A stretch of DNA of 64,000 nucleotides from NCBI RefSeq assembly GCF_002078875.1, contig NC_034421.1, positions 7,152,365 to 7,216,364 on the forward strand. Direction: 5' to 3'. This document shows, piece after piece, positions 14,600-32,810 of the stretch. The notes below the pieces were generated by a model. That model worked only from the letters and a program-made list of their open reading frames with translations, did no database searches and was not told where the DNA came from. The number at the start of each line of letters is the position of its first letter. Position 1 is the first letter of the stretch. The position numbers and the translations under genes are program-made. This DNA comes from Numida meleagris. Lineage: Eukaryota; Chordata; Aves; Galliformes; Numididae.

Positions 14600-16689
14600 G
14601 TTGTGACTTTTTAAATCATACTTGGGACCAGAGTGAGGTTCCTGTCATGCCTGTGCACACAAGCCACAGTCTCTTGTTCTGTGACTTGCAGGCATATTAT
14701 GTCAGTGCATTAAGCATGGTGTGAAACAGCATCTGCTTTCTGCATCTGAGCAGGTGACTTTCACTAGCAAATGGTTGCAGTGTTGCTAGTTTGTACGGCT
14801 GTGCCACAGAATGAATGCCTTTGCTTCTCTTCTTGATGCCAAACTGAGAATCCTAATGCCTCCTAGGTGACTGTACAATCCTCTCTTCAGCTCTGAAACT
14901 TAAGACTGTTTGGTCTGATTGATACAATAGTAGCTCCAGCAGTGTTCCTTCAAGCGTTTGGAAAACTGGCCATCCCAGATGGGATGACTCCTTTTGCAAA
15001 ACAGCAGAAGCTGGATCCAGCTTGTGTGAGATGAGGCTGATGTCCCTGTGAAAGGCCCAGGCTTGCCGCTTTTTCTACCTAGGTAGAAAAAATCCCGAGT
15101 TGTAAGTGCTCCTTGTGCTGCATCTGTACTACAGGCAGCTTTCTAATTGACTTCAACTTCCAAAAACATTCACTTCCTCCTGTCCAGAATCTTCATAGCC
15201 CTTGCAAAAGCCATTTGGTGAGGGGCTATTGGAGACCTCCTTGGTCACAAGACTGGACAGGTTTTGGCATTCCTGTGGTATTTCCTGCAAGTCAGATACT
15301 CAAGTGTTTATGGTGCCACTCACAGGTACCACTTTGCCCTGTTAGCTTAATGTCAGCTGTCTCTGGAGATGGGGGAAGCAGCGCTGTGCTTGCACAGGGA
15401 GGGCTGTGTGTGCTGTGTTGTCATGGTGTCCCTTCAAGGTTTCAACACCACATAGTACACTTCACTGGGATTGCTTGGTTAACAACCACGGAGGGCAGCA
15501 GGAAGCTGGGCTGCTGGTGTGGGAGGGTTAGGAGGAGGTGGCTGCCAAATTAAGGGATGCAAGCTTGGGAGTGGAAATGAGACTGCAACTGGAAAAGTTT
15601 CAGACTGATGCATTTCCACAACCACTTGAGCAGTGCAGCTGCAGTGAGCTGAGAGATGCATAACTACACAGAGCATTATGCTTTTCTCAACCTATTCTTC
15701 CTTCCAGCAGGCTGACCCAACCCTTCTGCTTCAATTAAAACCTGTTTTATTGTCTCTGTTAAGGTGGCCTCTGCCAGGGTCTAAAAAGTCACCACTGAAG
15801 ATCTCAAATGCTCAGCACTGTTAACATTCCTTACATCTGGTTACTTTATCCTGTCCTCTGAAGCATCACTGACCTGGGCTCACCTCCACACCTCTGCCAG
15901 CTCTCTGCCAGGATGCACCCAGCTAACCTGTAGCCACTGACACATCTGCAGTACCAAGGTTCCAGCAAATTGCAAAGCACAGAATACGCTGGCCAGGGCC
16001 ATCAACTCTGTCCTAAAAGAAACAGCTTTCCTTACCAGGAAGGGGAAGCCGCAACAGAATTGTCCTCATTTGACTTTCTGCAGGGTGGGACCATGCATGC
16101 CTGGAGGGAGAAGGCATGCTTATGGCCAGAGCTGCCCCAGATGGTTTTTGCACTATTCCTGGCTATTTTCCTTTGGCGTTTTATTCTGCTCCAGCAAGTA
16201 GCACGATCGGATTAGGGGATGAGAACATAAAGTTACTTTTCACACCAAATGATGTTAGGCTGCAGAAGCAAGCTCTCCAGGCCTGAGCGCACGTGGTCCA
16301 TTGCTGACATTCTGTTTACTAGGTAGTGTTCCACGTGATGGCTGGCAAGAGGAAAGGGAAAAAAAAAATAGGCTGGGTACAATCACACTCACCTGGCAAC
16401 ACATCACCCTTGGTGGCAGAGAGGGAGAAGCTGAAGAATACACCAACAATTGGGTGGGATTCTGCACAATAAAAATTGGCAAAATGTCAGATTCTTGGGT
16501 CAGTGTGGAAATATATTCTGTAAGCAACGCATTGTAATGTGGGAGCATCACAACAATCTGCGTGGCAACAAACTTTCAAAGGAAAAACACACCGAGTACA
16601 AGCTAACGTGAGTTTCCCTCTATACAATACCATGTAAAGTATAAAAGCTGCACAGTGCCCACAGGGAGGGGGAGGAGGAGATGGACAAA
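14600..16689. other. Intergenic DCTN5-PLK1, no gene seen
   Basis: About 2.1 kb in which I find no exon, RNA gene or repeat that I recognise. Short open frames here lack homology I can name and splice context. Confidence 0.5.
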
Positions 16690-17020
16690 ACCCCGCTGGG
16701 TGATTCCCGCAGTGAGCTCCAACCCTGCTCCCATGCCCTGCACTGAGCAGGGACACCCACAGCTCCATCAGTGCTCAGAGCCCCATCCAGCCTGACCCTG
16801 GGTGTCTGCAGGGAGAGGGAACCGCCACCTCTGGGCACCCTGTGCCATTCCTCACCGCCCTCATTGCAAACAGCTTCTTCCTCACATCCAATTTAAATCT
16901 CCCGTTTAAGTTTGAAACCGCTTCCCCTTGTCCTGTCACGCAGACCCGGCTGCAGAGTCTGCCCCTTCCTTCCTTACAGCTCCCCTTCAGGCGCCGAAAG
17001 GCCGCTATCACGTCTACCCG
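16690..17020 (-). mobile_element. CR1 LINE 3' fragment upstream of PLK1
   Basis: The reverse complement reads through the conserved CR1 3' region: the end of the ORF (AAFRRLKGSCKEG), then a UTR block containing GGATGGGGCTCTGAGCACTG. The same block occurs in the copies at 43,015 and 60,185, so they belong to one subfamily. The terminal TTCTATGA repeats are not visible. It is 5'-truncated and ends about 290 bp before the PLK1 CCAAT box. Confidence 0.85.
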
Positions 17021-17289
17021 CAGGCCTGCCCGTGTCTGTCAGTTCTCTCCGGCTTCCCAGGCAGGAATCTCCTCGCTGCCCGGCGGCGTTACGGGAGCGG
17101 TGCGGGTGGCTGCCGCGTGCCTTCCCTCATCGCTCTCCCGTCCGTGCCAACAAAACCGCTGCGGTGCGAGGCCGCCGCGCGGTGCGTCCCTCCCGGCCGC
17201 AGCGTGGCGCTCTTCGCCGGTCCCGCCGGCTCCTGTCTCTTTAAGCGCGGCGGGCGGCGTTGCTCCCATGGTGCCCCGCGGCGGGCGGC

Positions 17290-17477
17290 GTGGATTTTAA
17301 ATCCTCTCGACCAATGGGCAGCCGTCGCGGGAGCGTAACGCTCGGGGGCCGCGTTTGAATCGGGCGAGCGCCGCGGATACAGCGCTTCCTGCACGGCTCC
17401 TGTCCCGGCGGTACTCACCGGCTCCGGCCCCGCTCCGCTCGGTTTCGGCGACGCTTCCCCTGCCCGGCGGCGGCACG
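17290..17477 (+). promoter_or_regulatory. PLK1 cell-cycle promoter (CCAAT + CHR)
   Basis: A CCAAT box lies at 17311-17315 and a TTTGAA at 17354-17359, preceded directly by a GC block (GGGGGCCGCG). This matches the CDE/CHR layout of late cell-cycle genes bound by MuvB/DREAM and NF-Y, which is the established mode of PLK1 regulation in mammals. There is no TATA box. The ATG follows 119 bp after the CHR-like site. Function is inferred from motif and gene identity. Confidence 0.75.
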
Positions 17478-20400
17478 ATGAGCGCGGCGGGCGGCAAGGC
17501 CCGGCCGGTGGCGGCGGTGGAGCCGGCTCGAGCGGGCGGCGCGGCGGCGGCGGGCGGCAAGGAGGTGCCCAAGGTGCTGGTGGACCCGCGGACGCGGCGC
17601 AGCTACGTGAGGGGCCGCTTCCTGGGCAAGGGCGGCTTCGCGCGGTGCTACGAGCTGACCGAGGCCGAGAGCCGCGAGGTGTTCGCGGGCAAAGTGGTGC
17701 CCAAATCGCTGCTGGCCAAGCCGCACCAGAAGGAGAAGATGTCCATGGAGATCGCCATCCACCGCAGCCTGGCGCACCGCCACGTCGTCGGCTTCCAGGG
17801 CTTCTTCGAGGACAACGATTTCGTCTACGTCGTGCTGGAGCTGTGCCGCCGTCGGGTGAGGGCGGGGGGCGGCGGGCGGGGGCTGCGCGGGCGCGGCCGG
17901 GTGCTGGCTGACACCCCCCCCACACGCACACCGTTCTCCTGCCTTTCTCCCGCAGTCGCTGCTGGAGCTGCACAAGCGGCGGAAGGCGCTGAGCGAGCCC
18001 GAGGTGCGCTACTACCTGCGGCAGACCATCCTGGGCTGCCAGTACCTGCACAGCCAGCGCGTCATCCACCGCGACCTCAAGCTGGGCAACCTCTTCCTCA
18101 GCGATGACATGGAGGTGAAGATCGGTAGGTGTCGGGGTGCGGTGCCCGCTGGGCCCTCCTCGGCCGTCCCGTCTCGGGTGTCTCACGCTCCCGTCTCTGT
18201 CTCTCCCCAAGGTGACTTTGGCCTGGCCACCAAAGTGGAGTATGATGGCGAGCGCAAGAAGACCCTGTGCGGGACCCCCAACTACATCGCCCCGGAGGTG
18301 CTGGGCAAGAAGGGGCACAGCTTTGAGGTGGATATATGGTCCATTGGCTGCATCATGTGAGTCGAAGTCTCTCCTGCAGGGCTGGGAGATCCCTGTGCCC
18401 CGGGTCCTGTCGGCCCCTGTGAGGTTTTGGCGTATGCAGCAGCTTTGGACGTGCTGTATCCAGCACGGTGCCATGGCTGAGCCCTGCTGCCAGCTGGCAC
18501 CCAACCTCCCTGGTGCTCTGCGCACATGGGTACGTGTGTGTCTGCAGTCCAATCTGCTACACAGCACAGCTGCCTTAAGGCTTTTAGCCCTCAAATCCTC
18601 ACTTCCTAACTGAAGCCGTCTCCAGAGGTTACTAGATCCCAGCTCCCTTCTCAGAGGTGCAGGAACCAGACACAGTACTGCAGTTGCTAGTTCTACTGCA
18701 CTTCCAAGTGTGTTCTGTTCCCTCTGCTAGAAAATTGTCCTTAGGGTGAGATTCCTTCTGCACTCAAGTCTTGCCTTTTTGCTGTCTTATGTAAAAAACA
18801 AACAAACAAACAAAAAAACTGATGCACTTCTATGTCTGCAAACATGCAGGTATACTCTGCTGGTGGGGAAGCCGCCTTTTGAAACCTCTTGTCTCAAAGA
18901 AACATACATCCGAATCAAGAAGAATGAGTATACTATTCCCAAGGTATTGTACTTCTCATGGGTGGATCCATTCACCTTGCAGCTGTTCTTGCACCATCCT
19001 GTTTCTGAGACTTAGTGGGCTCTCACGTAACAGTGAAGCAGCTATTATTGCAGCAAGCTGGGAAGGGGCTGTAAGGCCAACTTCTTCCTGAGGAGCCAGC
19101 AGCACGCCCGTTGATTCAGGAAAAAAAAAAATCTGAGCTGGGCAGCTGAGCGAGTCTGTTCAATTCTGTGTGCTAAGTCCAGCCACAGAGGAGGTCTTGG
19201 GCCAAGTCCCCATCTCATCCCACTGCTGTTGATTTGGTCTTGCTAAAGTCAGTTCATTTTAAGCTTTGCGTGTTGTCAGGAGACTGCTCTCCATACCTGT
19301 ATGGTTCTATCTCCCAGGCTTGCGTCCTTCTTGCCTGACTCAGAGTCATGCTCTGAGCAGAACCTTGTCCCTGTTGCATTATACGGTGCAGATGCCATTA
19401 GTGTGTGCTTGTCCCTCCACTCATCTCACAGCTCTGCCTGTCTCCTCCTAGCACATCAACCCCATAGCTGCTAACCTCATTCAGAAGATGCTAAGGTCTG
19501 ACCCTGCCACGCGCCCAACTATCAACGAGTTGCTGAACGATGAGTTCTTCACATCAGGGTACATCCCCAGCCGCTTGCCCACCAGTTGTCTCACTGTTGC
19601 ACCTCGGTTTTCAATCGCTCCCAGCACACTTGAACTGAACGGGCGAAAGCCACTGACAGCACTCAACAAAGGTAAGGGCAGGTGTCTGGAAGTGAGGGCT
19701 ATGGACTGCAGTGCTTGATGAGAGCCCGCCTGGCCTCTAGCAACATCCAGATCCATCAGTGGGGAATGTGGTGCTGCCTCACCTATCCTCCCAGTTCTCA
19801 TGGAAACTAGAACATCTTGTGTCTGGGAGTTCTCCTTGCTCTTTGTCCAGAACTGAAGCAGGGAGCACTTCAGCTATGACTCACATAATGTGTTTCTTAT
19901 AGCTAGGGTACAATGTAAATTGGTGCTTTTAGAAACTTCCTGCTCATGTTTCTGCAATCTTTCTCTTTCCTGGCCCAGGACCAGAAAGCCCTGCATTAGA
20001 GAATTTGCCTGAGAAGGAAGATGCAGCTGGGCTGCGGGAGATGGGAGACGCCATTGACTGTCACTTAGCTGACATGTTACAGCAGCTGACTGCAGTCAAC
20101 TCAGCCAAACCCTCTGAGAGAACGGCAGTGAGACAAGGTGAGTCGGGACAATCCCACAGGCACTGACCTTTCTGGAGAACTTGCTTCTGTCATTGATGCT
20201 CTTGGCTGAAGTGAGGGACCAAGTGACCTCTGCTTCAAACTGGAAGGCAGAAAAGCAACGTAGAAGCTACTTAACTTCCTGTTGGCCTTGCTTGCTGTGG
20301 TGCACAGGATACCTTGAAATGTCTTCTAACAAACTCCTTTTCTCTTTGCAGAAGAAGCTGAAGACCCGGCCTGTATTCCCATCTTCTGGGTTAGCAAATG

Positions 20401-22370
20401 GGTGGACTACTCGGATAAGTACGGTCTAGGTAAATAACACAGTGGCAGTACTTCAGCCTTTTCTAGTTTCTGAAGGAGCTGGAAGAGGTCCTGATTTGGG
20501 GTCAGCGAAGGTTTATTTCTTTAATTATGATTTTTCTAGTGTGTATGTCCAAAACCATCACTAGGAACATCATCAAACACTAAGTGAACACAGAGCAGTG
20601 GTCACTGAATATCCACCCTGGCCACATTAAGAGTGCAGAAGAATTGCATGCTGCATGATCCATAGATCCAGAGTAGCTGTTCTCACTGCAGTGAGCATGT
20701 GTACTCAGTGTAGGAGTTAAAGTTGCTTCTGCAGCAGATAATGCAACAAGGGAGGATGACAAATCCAGAGGAGAAAAAGTGCCACCTAGAACTCCGTAAA
20801 AAGGAGGATCTTAAAAATTGGTGGGGTGGCCTTCGGGGACCCTCTATATGACAAATGCTCCACCTTTGTATTTCACGTAACCAAGGGTCTCACATATGTG
20901 AAAGTCTAACAGGCTTTCTTTTGAACTAGGTTATCAGCTGTGTGACAACAGCGTTGGAGTTCTCTTCAATGACTCCACTCGTCTTATCATGTACAATGAT
21001 GGGGACAGCTTGCAGTACATCGAGCAGAACAACACCGAGTCCTACTTCACTGTGAGATCCTGTCCATCTGCCTTGAACAAGAAGGTCAGTCCAGGGGACA
21101 GGAGCCCTTTTTGGTGGGTGGCTGTTCCTGGTGAGACCTCTGCAGGTCTTGTTGAGCTTTGCTGTCAGGGTGGGCACTAGGGAAAAACATCTGTAATTTG
21201 GGGTTACTTGCATTCAGCAGGCTTCCACATTGCTGGTAAAATGTGACCCAAAAGAGAGATGCTGTCAGCTCTCATTGTTTATTTCTAGTTGCTAACTGAG
21301 GCTCATTTGGGAGCAGCTTCACAGAAATAAGCACTTACAAAGCCCATATGCACTGAAGTTTTCAGCAAAGTGAGTCTTAGACAGCAAAGTTAACTCTGGC
21401 AGTACTTGAGAATTTGCACCAGTTGGTGCAGTGACCTCCGTAAGCTCTGAAAGACATAAGAAGTTTCTGGATTTGTGGTAGCAGCTCCTGCTCTCTCCAG
21501 GTATCAGGACTCATCCTCAGCCTGTCCGTTCACAGCCTTTTCTATTTGCAGATAACACTATTGAAATACTTCAGGAACTACATGAGCGAGCACTTGCTGA
21601 AGGCGGGTGCTAACATCACGCCTCGGGAAGGAGATGAGCTGGCACGTTTACCCTACCTCTGCACGTGGTTCCGGACCCGCAGTGCCATCATCCTGCACCT
21701 CAGCAATGGCACTGTGCAGATCAACTTCTTCCAGGTGAGGCTGTTGTGCTGACTTGCTACGTGCAGTGCTATATAGCACGGTGGTAATCCCAGCAGGCAG
21801 TTAAAACCTGAGCTGAAGCTTTGCCCGGTGAACGTAGTGCTAGAAGGCTCCTTGCTCTGCTTGCTGGTGTTTAAGCCATCCAGCCACTCCTAGCTCATCA
21901 AGTGGTTGTTTCCTTTAGCAGGAGTAGAACCGCTGCACAGGCTTTGGTGCAGGCATCTTAAGTTGTCTGTCCAGATGAATTTGTTTCCCTTTGCTTCAGT
22001 CTGAGCGCTTTCTTATTGCAGCTCTCCTGCAGCGTTGTGCTTTGGCAGCATGCTGCTGGCCTGCAGTTGGGGTGACCCTGCTGTGACGGTCCATCTGTAG
22101 GTGTGAAAAATGTTTCACCGTGAAGCGATGTGCCCAGGATGACCTTGTGTCCTTTCCCCACAGGACCACACCAAAGTCATCTTGTGCCCGCTAATGGCCG
22201 CTGTCACATACATAGATGAGAAACGGGACTTCCGCACGTACAAGCTGAGCCTCATTGAGGAGCATGGATGCTGCAAGGAGCTGGCCAGCCGGCTACGCTA
22301 TGCTCGCACCATGGTGGAGAAGCTCCTCGGTTCAAAATCTGGCTCAGCCCGTGTGAAATCCTCCACTTAG
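17478..22370 (+). CDS. PLK1: PLK1, polo-like kinase 1
   Basis: PLK1 is the mitotic Ser/Thr kinase acting at centrosomes, kinetochores and midbody. Coding exons: 17478-17855, 17956-18124, 18212-18356, 18850-18943, 19452-19671, 19979-20137, 20352-20429, 20930-21084, 21552-21734, 22164-22370. They join to 595 codons plus TAG (human 603). Visible are the glycine loop LGKGGFARC (residues 49-57), catalytic Lys72, HRDLKLGN with Asp166, the DFG motif at 184, the T-loop [10 protein letters not shown] with Thr200 (human Thr210), and the destruction box RKPLTALN. Two polo boxes follow, with the tryptophan of FWVSKWVDY and the DHTK phospho-peptide pincer intact. The N-terminus is Ala/Gly-rich and shorter than in human. 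The first in-frame ATG is used; the open frame upstream has none. Confidence 0.98.
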
Positions 22371-22901
22371 GCTTTGGTCTTGATGGAACCGACATCTGTG
22401 CCAAACTGGCTCAGCTGTGGACAGGGAAGTCTATCAGCATCCCTTGTACTGTAACCTGCCATCACACAGCTGGGCTCCCGCTCCTGGGTATGCTCCAGTT
22501 GCCCCCAGGGAGCCCCTGATGCTGTGGTGATGGTGCTGTGTTCACTGTGAGTGGTGCACAAAGGGGTTTCTTGCTCCTCCCTCCCAATACAAAGTGTTTT
22601 TTTAAAATTACTTATATAGTCTTTTTTTTTTTTTCCTAACTTCTCAAAGCCAAAAGCCTGACTCAAAAACCAACCCTCTTGTTGGAGGTTCCTGGGCCTT
22701 CTAATGAGATAAAGTGTGGGGTTCTCCCCAGAACTATCATGTAAGTTTTGTACATGTCTGTGCATGATGCTCTGGACTTGTTTCCGTTTGTAGCAGCACA
22801 ACTAAGATATTTAACGTGCCCAGGTTGAGACTGAGCAATCTGCATTTTAATACTGAACTTGTTCTACATGAAAACTAAACTTTTGTATATTGCATAACTT
22901 G

Positions 22902-22907
22902 ATTAAA
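22902..22907 (+). terminator. PLK1 poly(A) signal
   Basis: ATTAAA 532 nt after the PLK1 stop codon, followed by TGTTCTTCGG. It marks the likely end of the PLK1 transcript. Confidence 0.65.
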
Positions 22908-22919
22908 GATTGTTCTTCG

Positions 22920-23750
22920 GAGTGTCCAGCCTCTCTTGGCTCCTTGGAAGGGAGGTAGCAGTGTGCTGCCTCTGGATTTCTCTCATCTCCATGAGCTCTT
23001 CCCACCAGCTGCTGGCTGAGCTGAGCCCTGGACTTGCTCTTTGGCAATGCCAAAAAAATAGAGAACAGCCCTGGGGCTTATTGCAGGAGAAAGGTAGTTC
23101 TATGGCTTCCCTTTTTCTGCTTGATCAGAGCCTTTGATTATATTTCATGTTGTAAATATTTTGCTGATAGCGTAGTCCAGTGCTGAGGGCTGGCACCTCC
23201 TGGTGCTCTTGTACCAGTTTGGTTTAAAGCAGGACAAGCTTCTTTTTATTTTTTTTTTTTGTAACATTTTGTATAAAATGTTCTTGGCCATACAATGTTC
23301 TGAAGATAAATCAGCCACAAATGCCTCGTTACCTATGTAACAAGATCCCATACCGCAGCACGAAGAGGAATGGATCTGCGTGAACCCAGCTCGCTATCAG
23401 CACTGCACTGGGGGCCTCAAGCCTCCTGCTGGGGCTGGCATGCCCTCCCAGACCTGGTGCAAAGAGCGAGGCCAAAGCCCTGGGACAGATGCTGAGCACC
23501 GATCTGTGTGCTGTCAGCTGGGGATAAGGACCACAGCCACTGTCAGCACTGTGGGATCAGTCCTTCTGCTTCCATCTCTGTGTTAAGCACGCAGACAGCT
23601 GCATCCCCAGGAGGAACCATGGGAACAGGGCTGCTGTCCTGTGCAACCTGTGGGCTCCAGCAGCTGAGCTGTAGAGCTTCCAGCTCTTCTCAGGAAAACT
23701 CAGTTGTTGTTTTTTTTTTTTCCCCTTCCTGACTTCTCAAAGTACTGCAT
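22920..23750. other. Convergent PLK1/ERN2 intergenic spacer
   Basis: About 830 bp between the two facing 3' ends. It contains T-rich runs near 23,246 and 23,710. I see no gene. Confidence 0.5.
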
Positions 23751-23765
23751 CTGCAGTAGAGAGTT

Positions 23766-23771
23766 TTTATT
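23766..23771 (-). terminator. ERN2 poly(A) signal
   Basis: TTTATT on the plus strand, i.e. AATAAA on the ERN2 strand, 260 nt beyond the ERN2 stop. This gives a short 3' UTR and places the transcript end opposite that of PLK1. Confidence 0.65.
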
Positions 23772-24030
23772 TTCTGGTCTTCAGGCTCCTGTGTCTGACC
23801 CTGTGGTTCTGCAAAGGCAGAAGCCCCTACGGGCTTGGCAGACCCTGCACACACCGCCTGGTGCCCGTGTCCTCATCTCACCCTGGCCAACACCGTGGGG
23901 AGAAGGATGCCGGAAGGTTCTGGCGCCGTCCAGGCGCATGGCTGTGGCTGAGTCCTGTACAGGTGAGCCCCCAAAAGTCGATGCTCTGGGAGCCTGGTGC
24001 TTGAGGAGTGGGTGGTGCTGCAGACCCCAC

Positions 24031-31843
<7,813 letters not shown>

Positions 31844-32150
31844 GGCCCGGGCATACCGGTGGCACAGCGCGGGGCCGGGCGGGGCCGCGTTATCGCCCGA
31901 GAGGCAGCGGGGCCGGGCCGGAACCAGGACGCGGCTTCCTCCCCGCCGCCCCCTCCCGGCCCGGGGCGGCCGCACGGGGATGGGGCGGGGAGGGGGGTCA
32001 CTCCGGGCAGCGCCTCTCGGGGCTGCGCTGCGCCGTGCCGATCCGCCGGGCTGCTCCTCCTGCAGCAACGCCGGGCTTCGGACGCGTTCTCCCCGCAAAG
32101 ACACGCTGGACGGGAAGGGGAACGCCATCAGATCTCCCCCTCCCGTCCCT
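31844..32150 (-). promoter_or_regulatory. ERN2 CpG-rich 5' flank
   Basis: A GC- and CpG-rich stretch directly upstream of the ERN2 start codon, continuing from the GC-rich first intron. No TATA box or strong named motif is seen. Long open frames here on both strands are a by-product of the composition. Confidence 0.45.
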
Positions 32151-32780
32151 TCCAAGTATGACATTGCCCCTTATGGTTTAGAGCACGCCTCGATATCGCG
32201 CCGACGGGACGTCACTCCAGCTGGCTCATGTATGTTATCATCTATCTTGAACTTTACTGCAGCAATAACGCTATACGTTTACCTCATCCCACTCTTTTTT
32301 TTTTTTCTTCTTCTTTTTTTCCCCCCCCTTATGGATGGAGGGGTGGGGTTTGAGAAGAAAGTTTCTAAAGCCAGTAACAAACACGGGACACCGTATGCTA
32401 AGAATCAAGAGCCAGGGCTGTAAGGGCATCTGCTTTTTTAGGGGCTGACAAAGTGAAGGGTAACAAACCCTGCCCCTACCAGGATATGGGCTGGGCTCGC
32501 TCAGCACGATATGGGCATCCTACAAGCTAAAACAAGGCTGCACCCTATGGGTGAACAGGGAGCTAAGGAAGTAATGCCTGTAACCCATCACCTTTTTGTA
32601 TGAAGCAACGTAGGACACTGAGCTGAAATCACTGCTCCCGGAGAGCAGCACTGATGGCATCAGGATCAGCCCCGAATCCGGGGGCTCCTGGCTGTGACAC
32701 CCCCAGGCACACACCGGGCCACGCTCCTGCTCCTGCCACCAGCGACAGCTTCGTGCGTGCGGAACGCCCAAAGACTCCAA
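32151..32780. other. Intergenic ERN2-UBFD1 (synteny joint)
   Basis: This is the rest of the interval of about 0.9 kb between ERN2 and the UBFD1 3' end. It holds a pyrimidine tract near 32,290-32,330 and no gene or known repeat that I recognise. In human these two genes are not adjacent, so a rearrangement joint lies somewhere here. Confidence 0.5.
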
Positions 32781-32804
32781 CGCAGACAGATTTCATTATC
32801 AAAC

Positions 32805-32810
32805 TTTAAT
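32805..32810 (-). terminator. UBFD1 distal poly(A) signal
   Basis: ATTAAA on the minus strand, followed in transcript direction by a TG-containing stretch (CTGTCTGCGTTGG). It is the last plausible 3'-end signal before ERN2. Confidence 0.5.

Noticed and set aside
15113..15553. 146-codon frame between DCTN5 and PLK1
   Set aside because: Cys/Trp-rich translation with no known domain, no splice context and no promoter features.
17355..17477. Possible N-terminal extension of PLK1
   Set aside because: The frame is open upstream, but it starts at TTG and contains no ATG before 17478. The extension would also cover the CHR-like promoter element.
17089..18594. 501-codon minus-strand frame across PLK1 exons 1-3
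   Set aside because: Antisense shadow of GC-rich PLK1 coding sequence; Arg/Pro/Ala-rich with no domain.
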